A stretch of DNA of 64,000 bases, from contig NZ_CP006992.1 in the NCBI RefSeq assembly GCF_001542815.1, positions 2,919,501-2,983,500 of the forward strand. Reading direction: 5' to 3'. Position numbers and translations under genes: made by a program. The stretch comes from Methylobacterium sp. AMS5 (GTDB lineage: Bacteria; Pseudomonadota; Alphaproteobacteria; Rhizobiales; Beijerinckiaceae). Shown piece after piece: positions 9,378 through 17,969 of this stretch (position 1 is the first letter of the stretch; each line of letters begins with the position of its first letter). A model generated the notes under the pieces. That model searched no databases, was not told the DNA's origin, and saw only the letters and a program-made list of their open reading frames with translations.

Positions 9378-10424
9378 ATGGCCTCGAGCGGGCAGACCGC
9401 GCGCACGTCGGGATCCCGAATCGCCGGGGTCGTCTCCTGTCTGCCCTCACGTCGAATCGAGAACGAGGACTTCCTCGATCGTTTCGGCGACAAGGTCCAC
9501 GAGGTGGTCAAGATGACCGGCGTCAGGACCCGCTATTGGGTCGAGGACGGCACCACGACCTCCGACTTGTGCGCCGCCGCTGCCGAATGCTTGCTTGACC
9601 GTCTCGGCTGGGAACGCGGGAGCGTCGACGGCATCATCTTCGTCTCGCAGACGCCGGATTACCGGCTGCCGGCGACATCCTGCGTGCTGCAGCATCGGCT
9701 CGGCCTACGCACGGGCATTCTCGCCTTCGACGTGTCGCTGGGCTGCTCGGGTTATCCCTACGGCCTCTGGATGGCGATGATGATGGTCCAGACCGGCGCG
9801 GCCAAGCGGATCCTCCTCGCCGTCGGCGACACCAGCAGTATCATGAACGATCCCGACGATCGCGGCACCGCCCTTCTGTTCGGCGATGCCGGAACCGTGA
9901 CCGCGATCGAAGCGACCGTTCCCGACGCCGATCCTGCTTGGTTCATTCTCGGTACCGACGGCCAGGGGGCCGACAACCTCATCGTCCCCCAGGGTGCCTT
10001 CCGCAAACGCGAGGCCACCGGCCGATTGGAGGGCCATCCCCTCGACAAGCTGTTCATGGATGGCGGTGAGGTGTTCAACTTCACGCTCAAGGCCGTGCCG
10101 TCGCTGATCAGGGACACCATGGCCGCGGCGGGCGAGGAGTTCGAGGATTACGACATGTTCCTCCTCCATCAGGCGAACGCGTTCATGATCCGACACCTCG
10201 CCAAGAAAGCGAAGCTGCCGCCGGAGAAGGTGCCGATCAACATCGACCGCTACGGCAACACCAGCAGCGCGACCTTGCCGCTGCTCATGACCACCGACCG
10301 GGCGGATGCGCTGATGACAGGCGATTGCCAGGTGGCCCTGTTCGGCTTCGGGGTCGGCTACTCGTGGGCAGCGGCCTCGATGCGGATCGGCCCGCTCCGC
10401 TGCTGCGAGACGATTTCGCTGTGA
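9378..10424 (+). CDS. ketoacyl-ACP synthase III (KAS III), second copy
   Basis: A 348-residue KAS III with an intact triad: Cys123 in SLGCSGYPYGL, His264 in LLHQANAF, Asn294 in RYGNTSSATLP. It is clearly homologous to the first copy but diverged (VRTRYWVEDG, QTPDYRLPATSCVLQ), so the two enzymes probably have different acyl substrates or act in sequence rather than being a recent duplication. It begins immediately after the ACP stop and its TGA overlaps the GTG of the SDR gene, which implies translational coupling. The final residues (SMRIGPLRCCETISL) run past the family's usual end. Confidence 0.9.
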   Translation: MASSGQTARTSGSRIAGVVSCLPSRRIENEDFLDRFGDKVHEVVKMTGVRTRYWVEDGTTTSDLCAAAAECLLDRLGWERGSVDGIIFVSQTPDYRLPATSCVLQHRLGLRTGILAFDVSLGCSGYPYGLWMAMMMVQTGAAKRILLAVGDTSSIMNDPDDRGTALLFGDAGTVTAIEATVPDADPAWFILGTDGQGADNLIVPQGAFRKREATGRLEGHPLDKLFMDGGEVFNFTLKAVPSLIRDTMAAAGEEFEDYDMFLLHQANAFMIRHLAKKAKLPPEKVPINIDRYGNTSSATLPLLMTTDRADALMTGDCQVALFGFGVGYSWAAASMRIGPLRCCETISL

Positions 10425-11182
10425 TCTTCTCCCGCGAAGCCTTCGAGGGACGTCACTTCCTGATCACCGGAGCCTCATCGGGAATAGGTCAGCATACGGC
10501 GGTGCGGCTGGCAGAGGCCGGAGCGCGGGTGGCCCTGATCGGCCGCAACACCGAACGCCTTGCCGCGATCGCTGCCTTGCTCGCTGGCAACGGCCATTCC
10601 AGCCATTCCGCCGATCTGAGCGACGCCGAGGTAACCGCGGACCTCGTTCAGGGGATCGCCAAGCAGCACGGTCGTTTCTGCGGCATTTTCCATTCTGCGG
10701 GCACGGCACTGATCCTTCCGGCGCGGGCCACCAAGAACCGCCATCTCGACGATGTCTTCGCGGCGGGCGTCCGCGGCGCGTTCGGAGTCGCTCGGGCGGC
10801 TGCGAAGAAGGACGTCGTGATGGATGGCGGATCTCTGGTGTTCATGTCGTCGGTGTCGTCGATGCGCGGGCGCCCCGGCATGAGCGCCTATTCGGCTGCC
10901 AAGGCTGCGGTGGACGGCATGGTGCGCGTACTGGCGTCGGAAATGGCCGACCGTCGCATCCGGGTGAATTCAATCGTTGCAGGCGGGATCGAGACGGCGA
11001 TGCACCGTGATTTCACGGAATCCGTCGGCAGCGAAATGGTGCGGAACTACGAGGCGCTGCACATGCTCGGTTTTGGCCGACCCGACGATGTCGCCCATGC
11101 TGCGATGTTTCTACTCAGCGATGCTTCGCGCTGGATCACAGGCAGCAATATGGTCGTCGACGGGGGGTATACCGCCAAGTGA
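10421..11182 (+). CDS. short-chain dehydrogenase/reductase (3-oxoacyl-ACP reductase-like)
   Basis: A 253-residue classical SDR. The NAD(P) motif TGASSGIG is at residues 16-23, the catalytic tyrosine and lysine are in SAYSAAKAAVDG, and the C-terminus WITGSNMVVDGGYTAK is typical of FabG-like enzymes. The usual NNAG is changed to HSAG. Start is GTG at 10421, overlapping the TGA of the second KAS III; a longer ORF upstream simply reads through that gene in another frame. In context it would reduce the 3-oxoacyl-ACP formed by the KAS III enzymes to a 3-hydroxyacyl-ACP. The last 72 bases are overlapped by the convergent Rieske gene. Confidence 0.88.
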   Translation: MIFSREAFEGRHFLITGASSGIGQHTAVRLAEAGARVALIGRNTERLAAIAALLAGNGHSSHSADLSDAEVTADLVQGIAKQHGRFCGIFHSAGTALILPARATKNRHLDDVFAAGVRGAFGVARAAAKKDVVMDGGSLVFMSSVSSMRGRPGMSAYSAAKAAVDGMVRVLASEMADRRIRVNSIVAGGIETAMHRDFTESVGSEMVRNYEALHMLGFGRPDDVAHAAMFLLSDASRWITGSNMVVDGGYTAK

Positions 11183-12259
11183 GCCGCCACCGATGAGGTG
11201 TGTGTAGGCGCGCATGAACGCGGCGATCCGGATCTCGTCGCGACCGATCACGCCGGGCTTCTCCGACAGTTCGACGCCCCGCTGAACATTCTCTAGGATC
11301 GCGCGGTCCTCGTCGATCACCGCGCGACCCAGCGCTTTGCCCGACTGATTGATCATATCCTGTGCCGCTCGCTGCGCGCGGGTCAGGTCGAGCTTCGGTT
11401 CGAAAAGCCGAAAGCGCAGTCCGGTTTCCGTTGCCGACAGAGGCAAAGCGTGGCCGACATAGAAAGACAGACCCTGCGTCGATGAGATGAACAGGTTGGG
11501 AAAGATGTGAATGTGAAAAAAGGAGTCGTGGGTGAACGCGCGCGTATCGAGGTAGGCGAGCGCCTTCTGTCGCCGGGCCTCTCCGGCCGTCGCGGTGCGC
11601 GGGAAGTGGCTACTGGAATGCGGTCCGTCGAACCGTTCCTGCTCGATGCCTGCCCTGCCAATCCCGAGCGTTTTCACAAAGGTGTCCTGATGGACGACGG
11701 AGCAATGGTAGCATTCGAGAACGTTCTCGACGAGCAGCTTCCAATTTGCTGCATGGATGAGCGTTCCGGTATCGATCTCCGGCCCGAAACAGGAACCGAT
11801 CTGCTCGAGCAGTGGATAGAATGCACCCAGATACTCGCGCAGAGACGGCCCGCCGCTCCGCTTACGAAAAAATACGAAAATCCCACACGTCTCAATTTCG
11901 TAACGGGTCAGGCATAACCGCTCGCGATCATCGAGCGCGAATCCGTCGCGGCGCGGCATGCCATGCGGGAAACCGGTGCTGTCGAAGCTCCAGCCATGAT
12001 AGGCACACATCAGCGGCCGGTTGCCGCGCTCGCCCGGCTGGATGCGGTTGAACCGATGGCTGCACACATTGGCGAATGCCCGGATCTCGCCGCGGAAGTT
12101 CTGCAGGACGGTCGCCGTGTTCTTGTAATCGACGCAGACGAAATCGCGATCCGCGGCGAGTTCTCCTGCCAGCGCTCCGAATTGCCAAAGTGGATCGAAC
12201 AGAGTGTTCAGTTCGTCGCCGAGGATCTCGGGACGGTAGTAATTTGCGCAAGGCAGCAT
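11111..12259 (-). CDS. Rieske non-heme iron oxygenase, alpha subunit type
   Basis: A 382-residue aromatic-ring-hydroxylating-type oxygenase. The Rieske [2Fe-2S] ligands are Cys66/His68 (CSH) and Cys85/His88 (CAYHGW). The mononuclear iron motif is ENVLECYHCSVVH with His185 and His190, followed by a START-like catalytic domain. This subgroup also includes choline/glycine-betaine monooxygenases and natural-product hydroxylases. No reductase, ferredoxin or beta subunit is adjacent, so electron delivery must come from elsewhere. It faces the KAS III operon and its 3' end overlaps the SDR gene by 72 bases. A role in hydroxylating the operon's product, or a linked metabolite, is inference from position. 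Confidence 0.87.
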   Translation of the reverse strand: MLPCANYYRPEILGDELNTLFDPLWQFGALAGELAADRDFVCVDYKNTATVLQNFRGEIRAFANVCSHRFNRIQPGERGNRPLMCAYHGWSFDSTGFPHGMPRRDGFALDDRERLCLTRYEIETCGIFVFFRKRSGGPSLREYLGAFYPLLEQIGSCFGPEIDTGTLIHAANWKLLVENVLECYHCSVVHQDTFVKTLGIGRAGIEQERFDGPHSSSHFPRTATAGEARRQKALAYLDTRAFTHDSFFHIHIFPNLFISSTQGLSFYVGHALPLSATETGLRFRLFEPKLDLTRAQRAAQDMINQSGKALGRAVIDEDRAILENVQRGVELSEKPGVIGRDEIRIAAFMRAYTHLIGGGSLGGIPPVDDHIAACDPARSIAE

Positions 12260-12577
12260 TGGCGTTTCGTTCTCGAACCAGCCTTCTCACAACTCTCTCG
12301 ACATTCTCGCCTCTCTTTCGAGGTCACGCGGCGACCATGCCGAAGGAGTTTTCCCCGCACCACTCAAGTTCGTGGCGGCGAAGGAGGAGCGAAACAGGAT
12401 TATGATGACCATCAGTTGATGTAAAGTAGCGCACTAGGTCGCCCTATGTCGACGACCCGAGGCAAGGCCCGTCCGTACGGTGAAATGCAATGCCAACCTA
12501 ACAAAATAGCTTAGCATGCGAATGTTTACACCTCGAATATCGGGGAAAACACATAGAGTCAAAGAAGGGTCGGCAAA
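12260..12577. other. AT-richer intergenic region between divergent Rieske and NeuD-type genes
   Basis: This 318-base gap separates two divergent genes and is visibly AT-richer than the genome around it, especially 12419-12570. It should hold promoters in both directions. I see no convincing ORF, RNA or repeat in it. Confidence 0.45.
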
Positions 12578-13228
12578 ATGGCAGCGCGGGAACGCCTTAT
12601 TCTGGTCGGCGCCGGCGGATTCGGGCGGGAAGTGTACTTCTGGGCAGGAGACTGCCACGCGGCAGGGACGTTGCCTCCCCTCGCCGGGTACATCGATGAC
12701 GTGGTCCAACAATTGCCCGGCTATGACCTACCCCGAATTTCAAGCCTGCAGGACTACACGCCGACACCGGGCGATCTGTTCGTGGTCGCGTTGGGCGCGC
12801 CTGCCAAGAAGCGCCGCGTGGTCGAGTTGCTTCAGTCGCGTGGCGCCCGTTTCGCGACGTTGCGCCATCCGACCGCGACCGTCGTGCGCACGGCGTCGAT
12901 TGCTGAGGGCGTCATCATGTGCCCCTATACCATGGCGCTGCCCGACACCCGTATCGAGCGCTTCGTGACGCTGAACAATTATTCGGGCTTTGGCCATGAC
13001 AGCGTGTGCGGCGAGTTCACGACGCTGAGTTCGATGGTCGATGTCACGGGCTATGTGCGGATTGGCAGGGATGTCCTGATCGGTTCGGGGGCACGTCTCT
13101 TGCCGAAGGTGACAATCGGCGACGGTGCGACGATCGGGGCAGGTTCGATCGTGGTCCGCTCGGTTAAACCGAACATGACGGTGTTCGCCGCTCCTGCCAA
13201 GCAGCTCTCGATGAAGCCAAAAAGCTGA
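12578..13228 (+). CDS. NeuD/PglD-type sugar O/N-acyltransferase
   Basis: A 216-residue enzyme of the sialic acid O-acetyltransferase NeuD / PglD family. The N-terminal Rossmann-like part (LILVGAGGFGREVYFWAGD, residues 7-25) is followed by a left-handed beta helix built of hexapeptide repeats (about 100-205, including VRIGRDVLIGSGARLLPKVT and IGDGATIGAGS). The catalytic histidine is expected at His140 in FGHDSVCGEFTTL, matching the GHDC/GHDS signature. PglD acetylates a UDP-4-amino sugar; NeuD modifies sialic acid. Here the acyl donor could be acetyl-CoA or the 3-hydroxyacyl group from the nearby KAS III/ACP operon, which is a hypothesis only. No sugar aminotransferase or nucleotidyltransferase is adjacent. 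Confidence 0.85.
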   Translation: MAARERLILVGAGGFGREVYFWAGDCHAAGTLPPLAGYIDDVVQQLPGYDLPRISSLQDYTPTPGDLFVVALGAPAKKRRVVELLQSRGARFATLRHPTATVVRTASIAEGVIMCPYTMALPDTRIERFVTLNNYSGFGHDSVCGEFTTLSSMVDVTGYVRIGRDVLIGSGARLLPKVTIGDGATIGAGSIVVRSVKPNMTVFAAPAKQLSMKPKS

Positions 13229-13417
13229 GCGGCAGCGGGAATTCGAAATCCGAAAATTTCGGACAGAGCGATTTCTGATCGAATCAATTCTTGCGCTGAC
13301 AATTCTTCGCTTCTCAACGCCGTGCGCTGAATGGGATTTTTGCCCGCCTTCTAATGCCCCGGCTCAAGCGCTGGTTAACAAAATTATTCACGCAAAGGGA
13401 TCAAGACCGCACCCGGC

Positions 13418-15571
13418 TCACGCGGAGCGGTGCGTCTCGAGCCAACCTTTCCACATGGAGCGGAAAGCGTCGCCCATGTCCCGCGCGAAGCGCGCATGGT
13501 CCATGACCGGACCATCGAACATGCGCTCGCGCAGGTTCGTGCGGATGGCGCGGAGGCGATCCGGATTATGTGCGAGTTCCAGCGCGCGGGTCGCATAACC
13601 GTCGGGCGTGTCGCCTACGAGTTCTTCCAGTCCAATCGCCTCCAGCAGCGATGAACCGACCCGCGAGACCGCTTGGCTGCCCCGCAGCGCGATGAAGGGG
13701 ACGCCCATGCAGAGCGTGTCGCAACTCGTCGTCCCACCGTTGTAGGGAAACGAATCGAGGGCGATGTCGAACTCGTGGTAGAGGTCGAAATATGTCGTCG
13801 TGACGCGCGGACGCAGCCGCAGACGGTCGAGCGGTATCCCGGCCATCGACAGACGTGCACTGACCTGTTCCCGAATGACGGCCGTCTCGACATCGGCCAC
13901 GACCACGAACAGACGCGCGTCGGGAAGCGCCTGCAGGATGGCGGCCCAGGTCTTCAAAGCGCCGTCGCTGATCTTCTCGAAGCGGTTCATGACACCGAAG
14001 GTGACGAAGCCGTTGTCTTCGAAGGGCGGTCGCTCCCGCACGGGCGGGATATCGTGATGCGCCTCGTAGGTGGCGGAGACGCCCGGCAGCCACCACACCG
14101 TCTCCGTGTGCAGGCTTTCCGTCTGGCCGGGCACGTCGAGACGGGCATCGGTCAGGCGGTAATCCATGGCGCGCAGCCCCGTGGTCGCCGGGTGGCCCAT
14201 CCACGTGACCTGAACCGGTGCCGGCTTCCGAGCGAAGACAAGCAAACGGTGGCCGGCGCTGTGGCCGGACAGATCGACGAGGATATCGATCTTCTCCGAC
14301 TCGATGAGGTCTGCGGCCTCGTCGTCGTTGAGGCCGGCGATGTTGTGCCAACCATCGAACAGAGTCCGCAGGCGGGCCGAAACGGCGTCTTCCGCCGCCT
14401 GGGTCATGTAGGCGCGCGCCTCGAACTGCCTCCGATCCAAGTGGCGCAGGAACGGCTCGATGAAGCGGGCGACGGCGTGGGTGCAGAGGTCGCCCGAGAC
14501 GAATCCGATTCGCAGGCGGCGGTCGGGATCACGATCGTTGGCGAAGGGGCGCCTGCGCAGCAGCGGATCGGCGAAACGTGCGCCGAAGCTGCGCGCGTCG
14601 GCCGCGTAGTCGGTGTGCGGAACGCCCTCGGCATAGAGCTTGGTGAACAGCCGGTTGGAATGGGCGGTGATATGCCTGGGATCGGTCGCGAGCGCCCGGT
14701 CGAAACTTGCGAGCGCCTCGGGCAAGTGGCCGAGACTCTTCAGGCTGCAACCGAGATTGTTGTGCGCGTTGGAGAGGCCGGGATCGAGCGCGACGGCACG
14801 CCGCGCATGGGTCACGGCCGCGCTGTGATGACTGACGCGCTGATAGACACCGGACAGATTCGAATGCGCGATCGCGAGGTTGGGATTGAGGGAGACCGCC
14901 CGCTCCAAAGCCGAGATGGCGCCGGTGTAGTCGCCCAGCGTGATCAGGACCGCACCGAGGCTGCTGAAATAGCCGGCGTTGTCGGGGTCGCGGTAGATCG
15001 CGATGCTGAACAGGTCGAACGCCTGCTGGTGTCGGCCCTTCCCCGCGGCGATGGCGCCCGCGAGATGGGTCGCGTTGGCGTGGGTTTCGTCCAGGCCAAT
15101 GACGAGGTCGGCCAGGGTCTCCGCAGCGGCGAGGTCGCCCGCGATGTAGCGCTCCTGTCCCCGCGCGAAGGCATGGTCGGCGAAATCCTTGAGGATCGCG
15201 CGTGATGCATCGTCGGCGATGTCCCGATTCCGGAATTGCTCCATCAGGGCACGCGCCTCGTCGAGCCGGTTCAGCACGAGGAGCGTCACGGCCAGAGCCA
15301 GCCAATGGCGTGGCTGCTCGGGCTCAGCCCTCAGGGCGGCGACGAAATGCGGGACCGCCGGTCCGGGTCCGTCCGCTTTGCTGGTCAGGAGGCCGAGTTC
15401 GTGGTGCGTGCCCGCGTGATGCGGCACCGCGTCCAGCACGCGCTGAAGGTTGCGGCGGGCTTTCTCGTAACGTCCGGCGGTGCGGTGGGCGATGGCCTTG
15501 GCGAGGGTGCGCTCGACCGAATCCGCGGCGTGAGCGTGCTCGATCGTCCGCGATTTTCGATGTTCGCGCAT
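13418..15571 (-). CDS. TPR protein with GT41 O-GlcNAc-transferase-like glycosyltransferase domain
   Basis: A 717-residue cytosolic protein. The N-terminal half (about 15-330) is a run of tetratricopeptide repeats (for example LGDYTGAISALERAVSLNPN and LGHLPEALASFDRALATDPR). The C-terminal half is a SPINDLY/OGT-type glycosyltransferase: RIGFVSGDLCTHAVARFIEP, DILVDLSGHSAGHRL, PVQVTWMGHPATTGL and the nucleotide-binding DIALDSFPYNGGTTSCDTL. This architecture resembles Caulobacter FlmG, which glycosylates flagellins, so a protein O-glycosyltransferase is likely. The start is moved to 15571 because AAGGAG lies eight bases upstream. It converges on the NeuD-type gene, which suggests a shared glycan pathway. 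The acceptor protein is unknown. Confidence 0.87.
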   Translation of the reverse strand: MREHRKSRTIEHAHAADSVERTLAKAIAHRTAGRYEKARRNLQRVLDAVPHHAGTHHELGLLTSKADGPGPAVPHFVAALRAEPEQPRHWLALAVTLLVLNRLDEARALMEQFRNRDIADDASRAILKDFADHAFARGQERYIAGDLAAAETLADLVIGLDETHANATHLAGAIAAGKGRHQQAFDLFSIAIYRDPDNAGYFSSLGAVLITLGDYTGAISALERAVSLNPNLAIAHSNLSGVYQRVSHHSAAVTHARRAVALDPGLSNAHNNLGCSLKSLGHLPEALASFDRALATDPRHITAHSNRLFTKLYAEGVPHTDYAADARSFGARFADPLLRRRPFANDRDPDRRLRIGFVSGDLCTHAVARFIEPFLRHLDRRQFEARAYMTQAAEDAVSARLRTLFDGWHNIAGLNDDEAADLIESEKIDILVDLSGHSAGHRLLVFARKPAPVQVTWMGHPATTGLRAMDYRLTDARLDVPGQTESLHTETVWWLPGVSATYEAHHDIPPVRERPPFEDNGFVTFGVMNRFEKISDGALKTWAAILQALPDARLFVVVADVETAVIREQVSARLSMAGIPLDRLRLRPRVTTTYFDLYHEFDIALDSFPYNGGTTSCDTLCMGVPFIALRGSQAVSRVGSSLLEAIGLEELVGDTPDGYATRALELAHNPDRLRAIRTNLRERMFDGPVMDHARFARDMGDAFRSMWKGWLETHRSA

Positions 15572-15846
15572 GCCCGACGCTCCTTGAGAAGGCAGCACGG
15601 TAAGGACTCTATGCTCAACAAATTATTAATATCGGCTCTCATTCAGGCTGGCGCGAGACCGATCCAAGCCCTGGGAAACTGCCCCGTTCAAGGATGATCC
15701 GCCTCTCACCGTGCTGCGCTGCGGCGGCTGCAGGGCAGCTCACATGAGGGCGGGATCAAACACCGGGCGTGCTTCACACAAAACTTCCGGTGGTGAGTGT
15801 TCGCGCTCCGGCGACGAAAGCGCGGCGCGGGTTCTGTGGGCGAAGC

Positions 15847-16185
15847 TCAACCGGGCTTGCATCCGGGCGGCAGGAACCGCCCCGCCCGCGCTTCGAGCAG
15901 GCGCACCAGCGCCGGCTCCATGAAGGCGTCGTCATCGCGCACATCGAGGCAGACGATCCGGGCGTGCCGGAGCGCCGGCCGGAAGCGGCGCATCAGCTTG
16001 CGCCGATGCGCGCGCTCCATCACCACGATGATCTCCGCCCAGGCGAGGTGATCGGCCTCCACGGGCTTGTCCGCGTCGTCCGAGACACCCGCCGAAGCCG
16101 TCTCCAGGCCGGGCCACAGCGAAAACACCTGCTCCGCGGTCGGGCTGCGGGCGCGCGCCCGGCCGCAGACGAACAGGATCCTCAC
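15847..16185 (-). CDS. low-molecular-weight protein tyrosine phosphatase-like protein
   Basis: A short (112-residue) member of the LMW phosphatase fold. The P-loop sits at the N-terminus: ILFVCGRARARSPTAE gives CX5RS, the signature of the catalytic cysteine loop, but without the usual GN of CXGNXCRS. Phrases AWAEIIVVMERAHRRKL and CLDVRDDDAFMEP correspond to the family's middle and acid-loop regions, though a clean DP loop is not visible, so activity is uncertain. It starts with GTG overlapping the TGA of the ABC exporter gene and is therefore translationally coupled to it. Being 40 residues shorter than canonical LMW-PTPs is usual for this subgroup. Confidence 0.75.
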   Translation of the reverse strand: MRILFVCGRARARSPTAEQVFSLWPGLETASAGVSDDADKPVEADHLAWAEIIVVMERAHRRKLMRRFRPALRHARIVCLDVRDDDAFMEPALVRLLEARAGRFLPPGCKPG

Positions 16186-17969
16186 GCGTTCTCCGCCAGT
16201 TCCGATTGCCGCTCGAACAGGGCGCGGTAGGCCCCGTTCGGGCGCCGCATCAGCGCGGCGTGCGCCCCGTCCTCGACGATGCGGCCCCGGTCGAACACGA
16301 GGATGCGGTCGAGGGCGCGCACCGTCGAGAGACGGTGAGCGATCACGATCGCGGTGCGCCCGCGCATCAGCCGCTCCATCGCCTCCTGCACCAGCGCTTC
16401 CGATTCCGAATCGAGACTGGACGTCGCCTCGTCCAGGATCAGGATCGGCGCATCCGCGAGGAAGGCGCGGGCCAGCGCCACCCGCTGCCGCTCGCCGCCG
16501 GACAGCTTGACGCCGCGCTCGCCCACCAGCGTGGCATAGCCCTTCGGCAGCCGCGCGATGAAGTCGTGCGCGTTGGCGAGCCGCGCCGCCCGCTCGATCT
16601 CTTCGAGCGAGGCGCCGGGCCGGGCATAGGCGATGTTCTCGGCAAGCGAGCGGTGGAACAGCACCGGCTCCTGCGGGACGATGGCGACCTGCGCCCGCAG
16701 GCTCGCCTGCGTCGCGCCCGCCACGTCCTGCCCATCGATGCGCACGTGCCCGCCGCTCACGTCGTAGAGCCGCTGGATCAGCTTGACGAAGGTCGTCTTG
16801 CCCGACCCGGAGCGCCCGACGAGGCCGACGCGCTGGCCGGCGGGAATCGTCACCGACAGCCCGTCGTAGAGTGGCGTGCCGTGGGTGCCGTAGTGGAAGC
16901 GCACCGCGTCGAATCGGATCGCGCCGCCACTCACAGCGAGCGGCACCGCGCCCGGACGGTCGGCGACGCCCAAGGACTCGGCTTCGAGGGCGACCAGTTC
17001 CTCCATCTCGTTGACCGAGCGTTGCAGGTGGTTGATGTGCCCGCCGATGTCGCGGAGATAGCCATGCACCACGAAGTAGGTGGTGAGCACGTAGGCGACT
17101 TCGCCGGGGCTCGCTTGGCCCTGCCACCACAGCCATAGGGCCGTGGCGACGATGGCGCTGCGGAAGGCCAGCAGCAGCCCGAGCTGAATGGTGCCGCTCC
17201 ACGTCACGATCATCCAGGTGCGCCGGGTGCGCCGCCGCCACTTCGACAGGACGCGCGCGAGCCGCTCGTCCTCCCGCGCCTCGGCGCCGAACGCCTTCAC
17301 CACCGCGTTGTTGCCGATCGTGTCGCTGAGCGCGCCGCCGAGCCAAGTGTCGAGGGCGTTCGAGAGCGTCGCCGCAGGGGCGATCACCCGCGTCGCCAGG
17401 AACACGGCGGTGCCGACATAGGCGAGCGTGCCGAACCCGATCACCGCGCCCATCGCCGGCCAATGCAGGCCGAGCACCACGGTCGTGCCCATGAGCACGA
17501 CGACGGAGGGCAGGATCGAGAGCAGGAGGACGTCGTTGAGCCCGTCGAGCGCCCACATCCCCCGCGAGATCTTGCGCACGGTGGAGCCGGAGAAGGTGTT
17601 GGCGTGCCACTCGGTCGAGAAGCGCTGGACGCGTGCGAAGCTCTGGCTCGCGACGTCGGACATCGTGCCGAGCGTCAGCGGCACCACGAGGCTCCAGGCG
17701 ACATGGCGCAATAGCACCGTCGCGAGGCTCAGCGCGGTCATGATGGCGAAAGCCGGCAACGCAGCCTCAAGGGCGGCGTGTCGCTCGGCACCGGCGAGCG
17801 CATCGACGAGGCGCCCGGCATAGAGTGGCAGCATCACGTCGGCCAGCGTGGCGAGCGTGATCGCGGCCACGAGGGCGGAGACGAGGCCGAGGCGCCGGCG
17901 CCAGCCACGGACGACGAAGGCAAGGACGCGGCGGACAACATCCGCGCGCCGGGGAGAAGACAGGGACAT
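16182..17969 (-). CDS. ABC exporter, fused membrane and ATPase domains
   Basis: A 595-residue half-transporter. Six transmembrane helices occupy about 20-310 (LGLVSALVAAITLATLADVM is the first), and the ATPase follows at about 335-585: Walker A LVGRSGSGKTTFVKL, Q-loop VAIVPQEP, signature KLSGGERQRVALARAF, Walker B ILILDEATSSLDSE and H-loop VIAHRLSTV. It should work as a homodimer or with a partner, exporting lipid, peptide or drug; the substrate cannot be read. The neighbouring coupled gene encodes an LMW-PTP-like protein, an odd pairing that suggests the two act together. The start at 17969 is preceded by few purines. Confidence 0.9.
   Translation of the reverse strand: MSLSSPRRADVVRRVLAFVVRGWRRRLGLVSALVAAITLATLADVMLPLYAGRLVDALAGAERHAALEAALPAFAIMTALSLATVLLRHVAWSLVVPLTLGTMSDVASQSFARVQRFSTEWHANTFSGSTVRKISRGMWALDGLNDVLLLSILPSVVVLMGTTVVLGLHWPAMGAVIGFGTLAYVGTAVFLATRVIAPAATLSNALDTWLGGALSDTIGNNAVVKAFGAEAREDERLARVLSKWRRRTRRTWMIVTWSGTIQLGLLLAFRSAIVATALWLWWQGQASPGEVAYVLTTYFVVHGYLRDIGGHINHLQRSVNEMEELVALEAESLGVADRPGAVPLAVSGGAIRFDAVRFHYGTHGTPLYDGLSVTIPAGQRVGLVGRSGSGKTTFVKLIQRLYDVSGGHVRIDGQDVAGATQASLRAQVAIVPQEPVLFHRSLAENIAYARPGASLEEIERAARLANAHDFIARLPKGYATLVGERGVKLSGGERQRVALARAFLADAPILILDEATSSLDSESEALVQEAMERLMRGRTAIVIAHRLSTVRALDRILVFDRGRIVEDGAHAALMRRPNGAYRALFERQSELAENA

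Noticed and set aside
15847-17610. 587-residue minus-strand reading that joins sequence inside the ABC gene to the LMW-PTP
   Set aside because: Its first 470 residues are an out-of-frame reading of the ABC exporter; only the last 112 residues are a real protein, beginning at the GTG at 16185.
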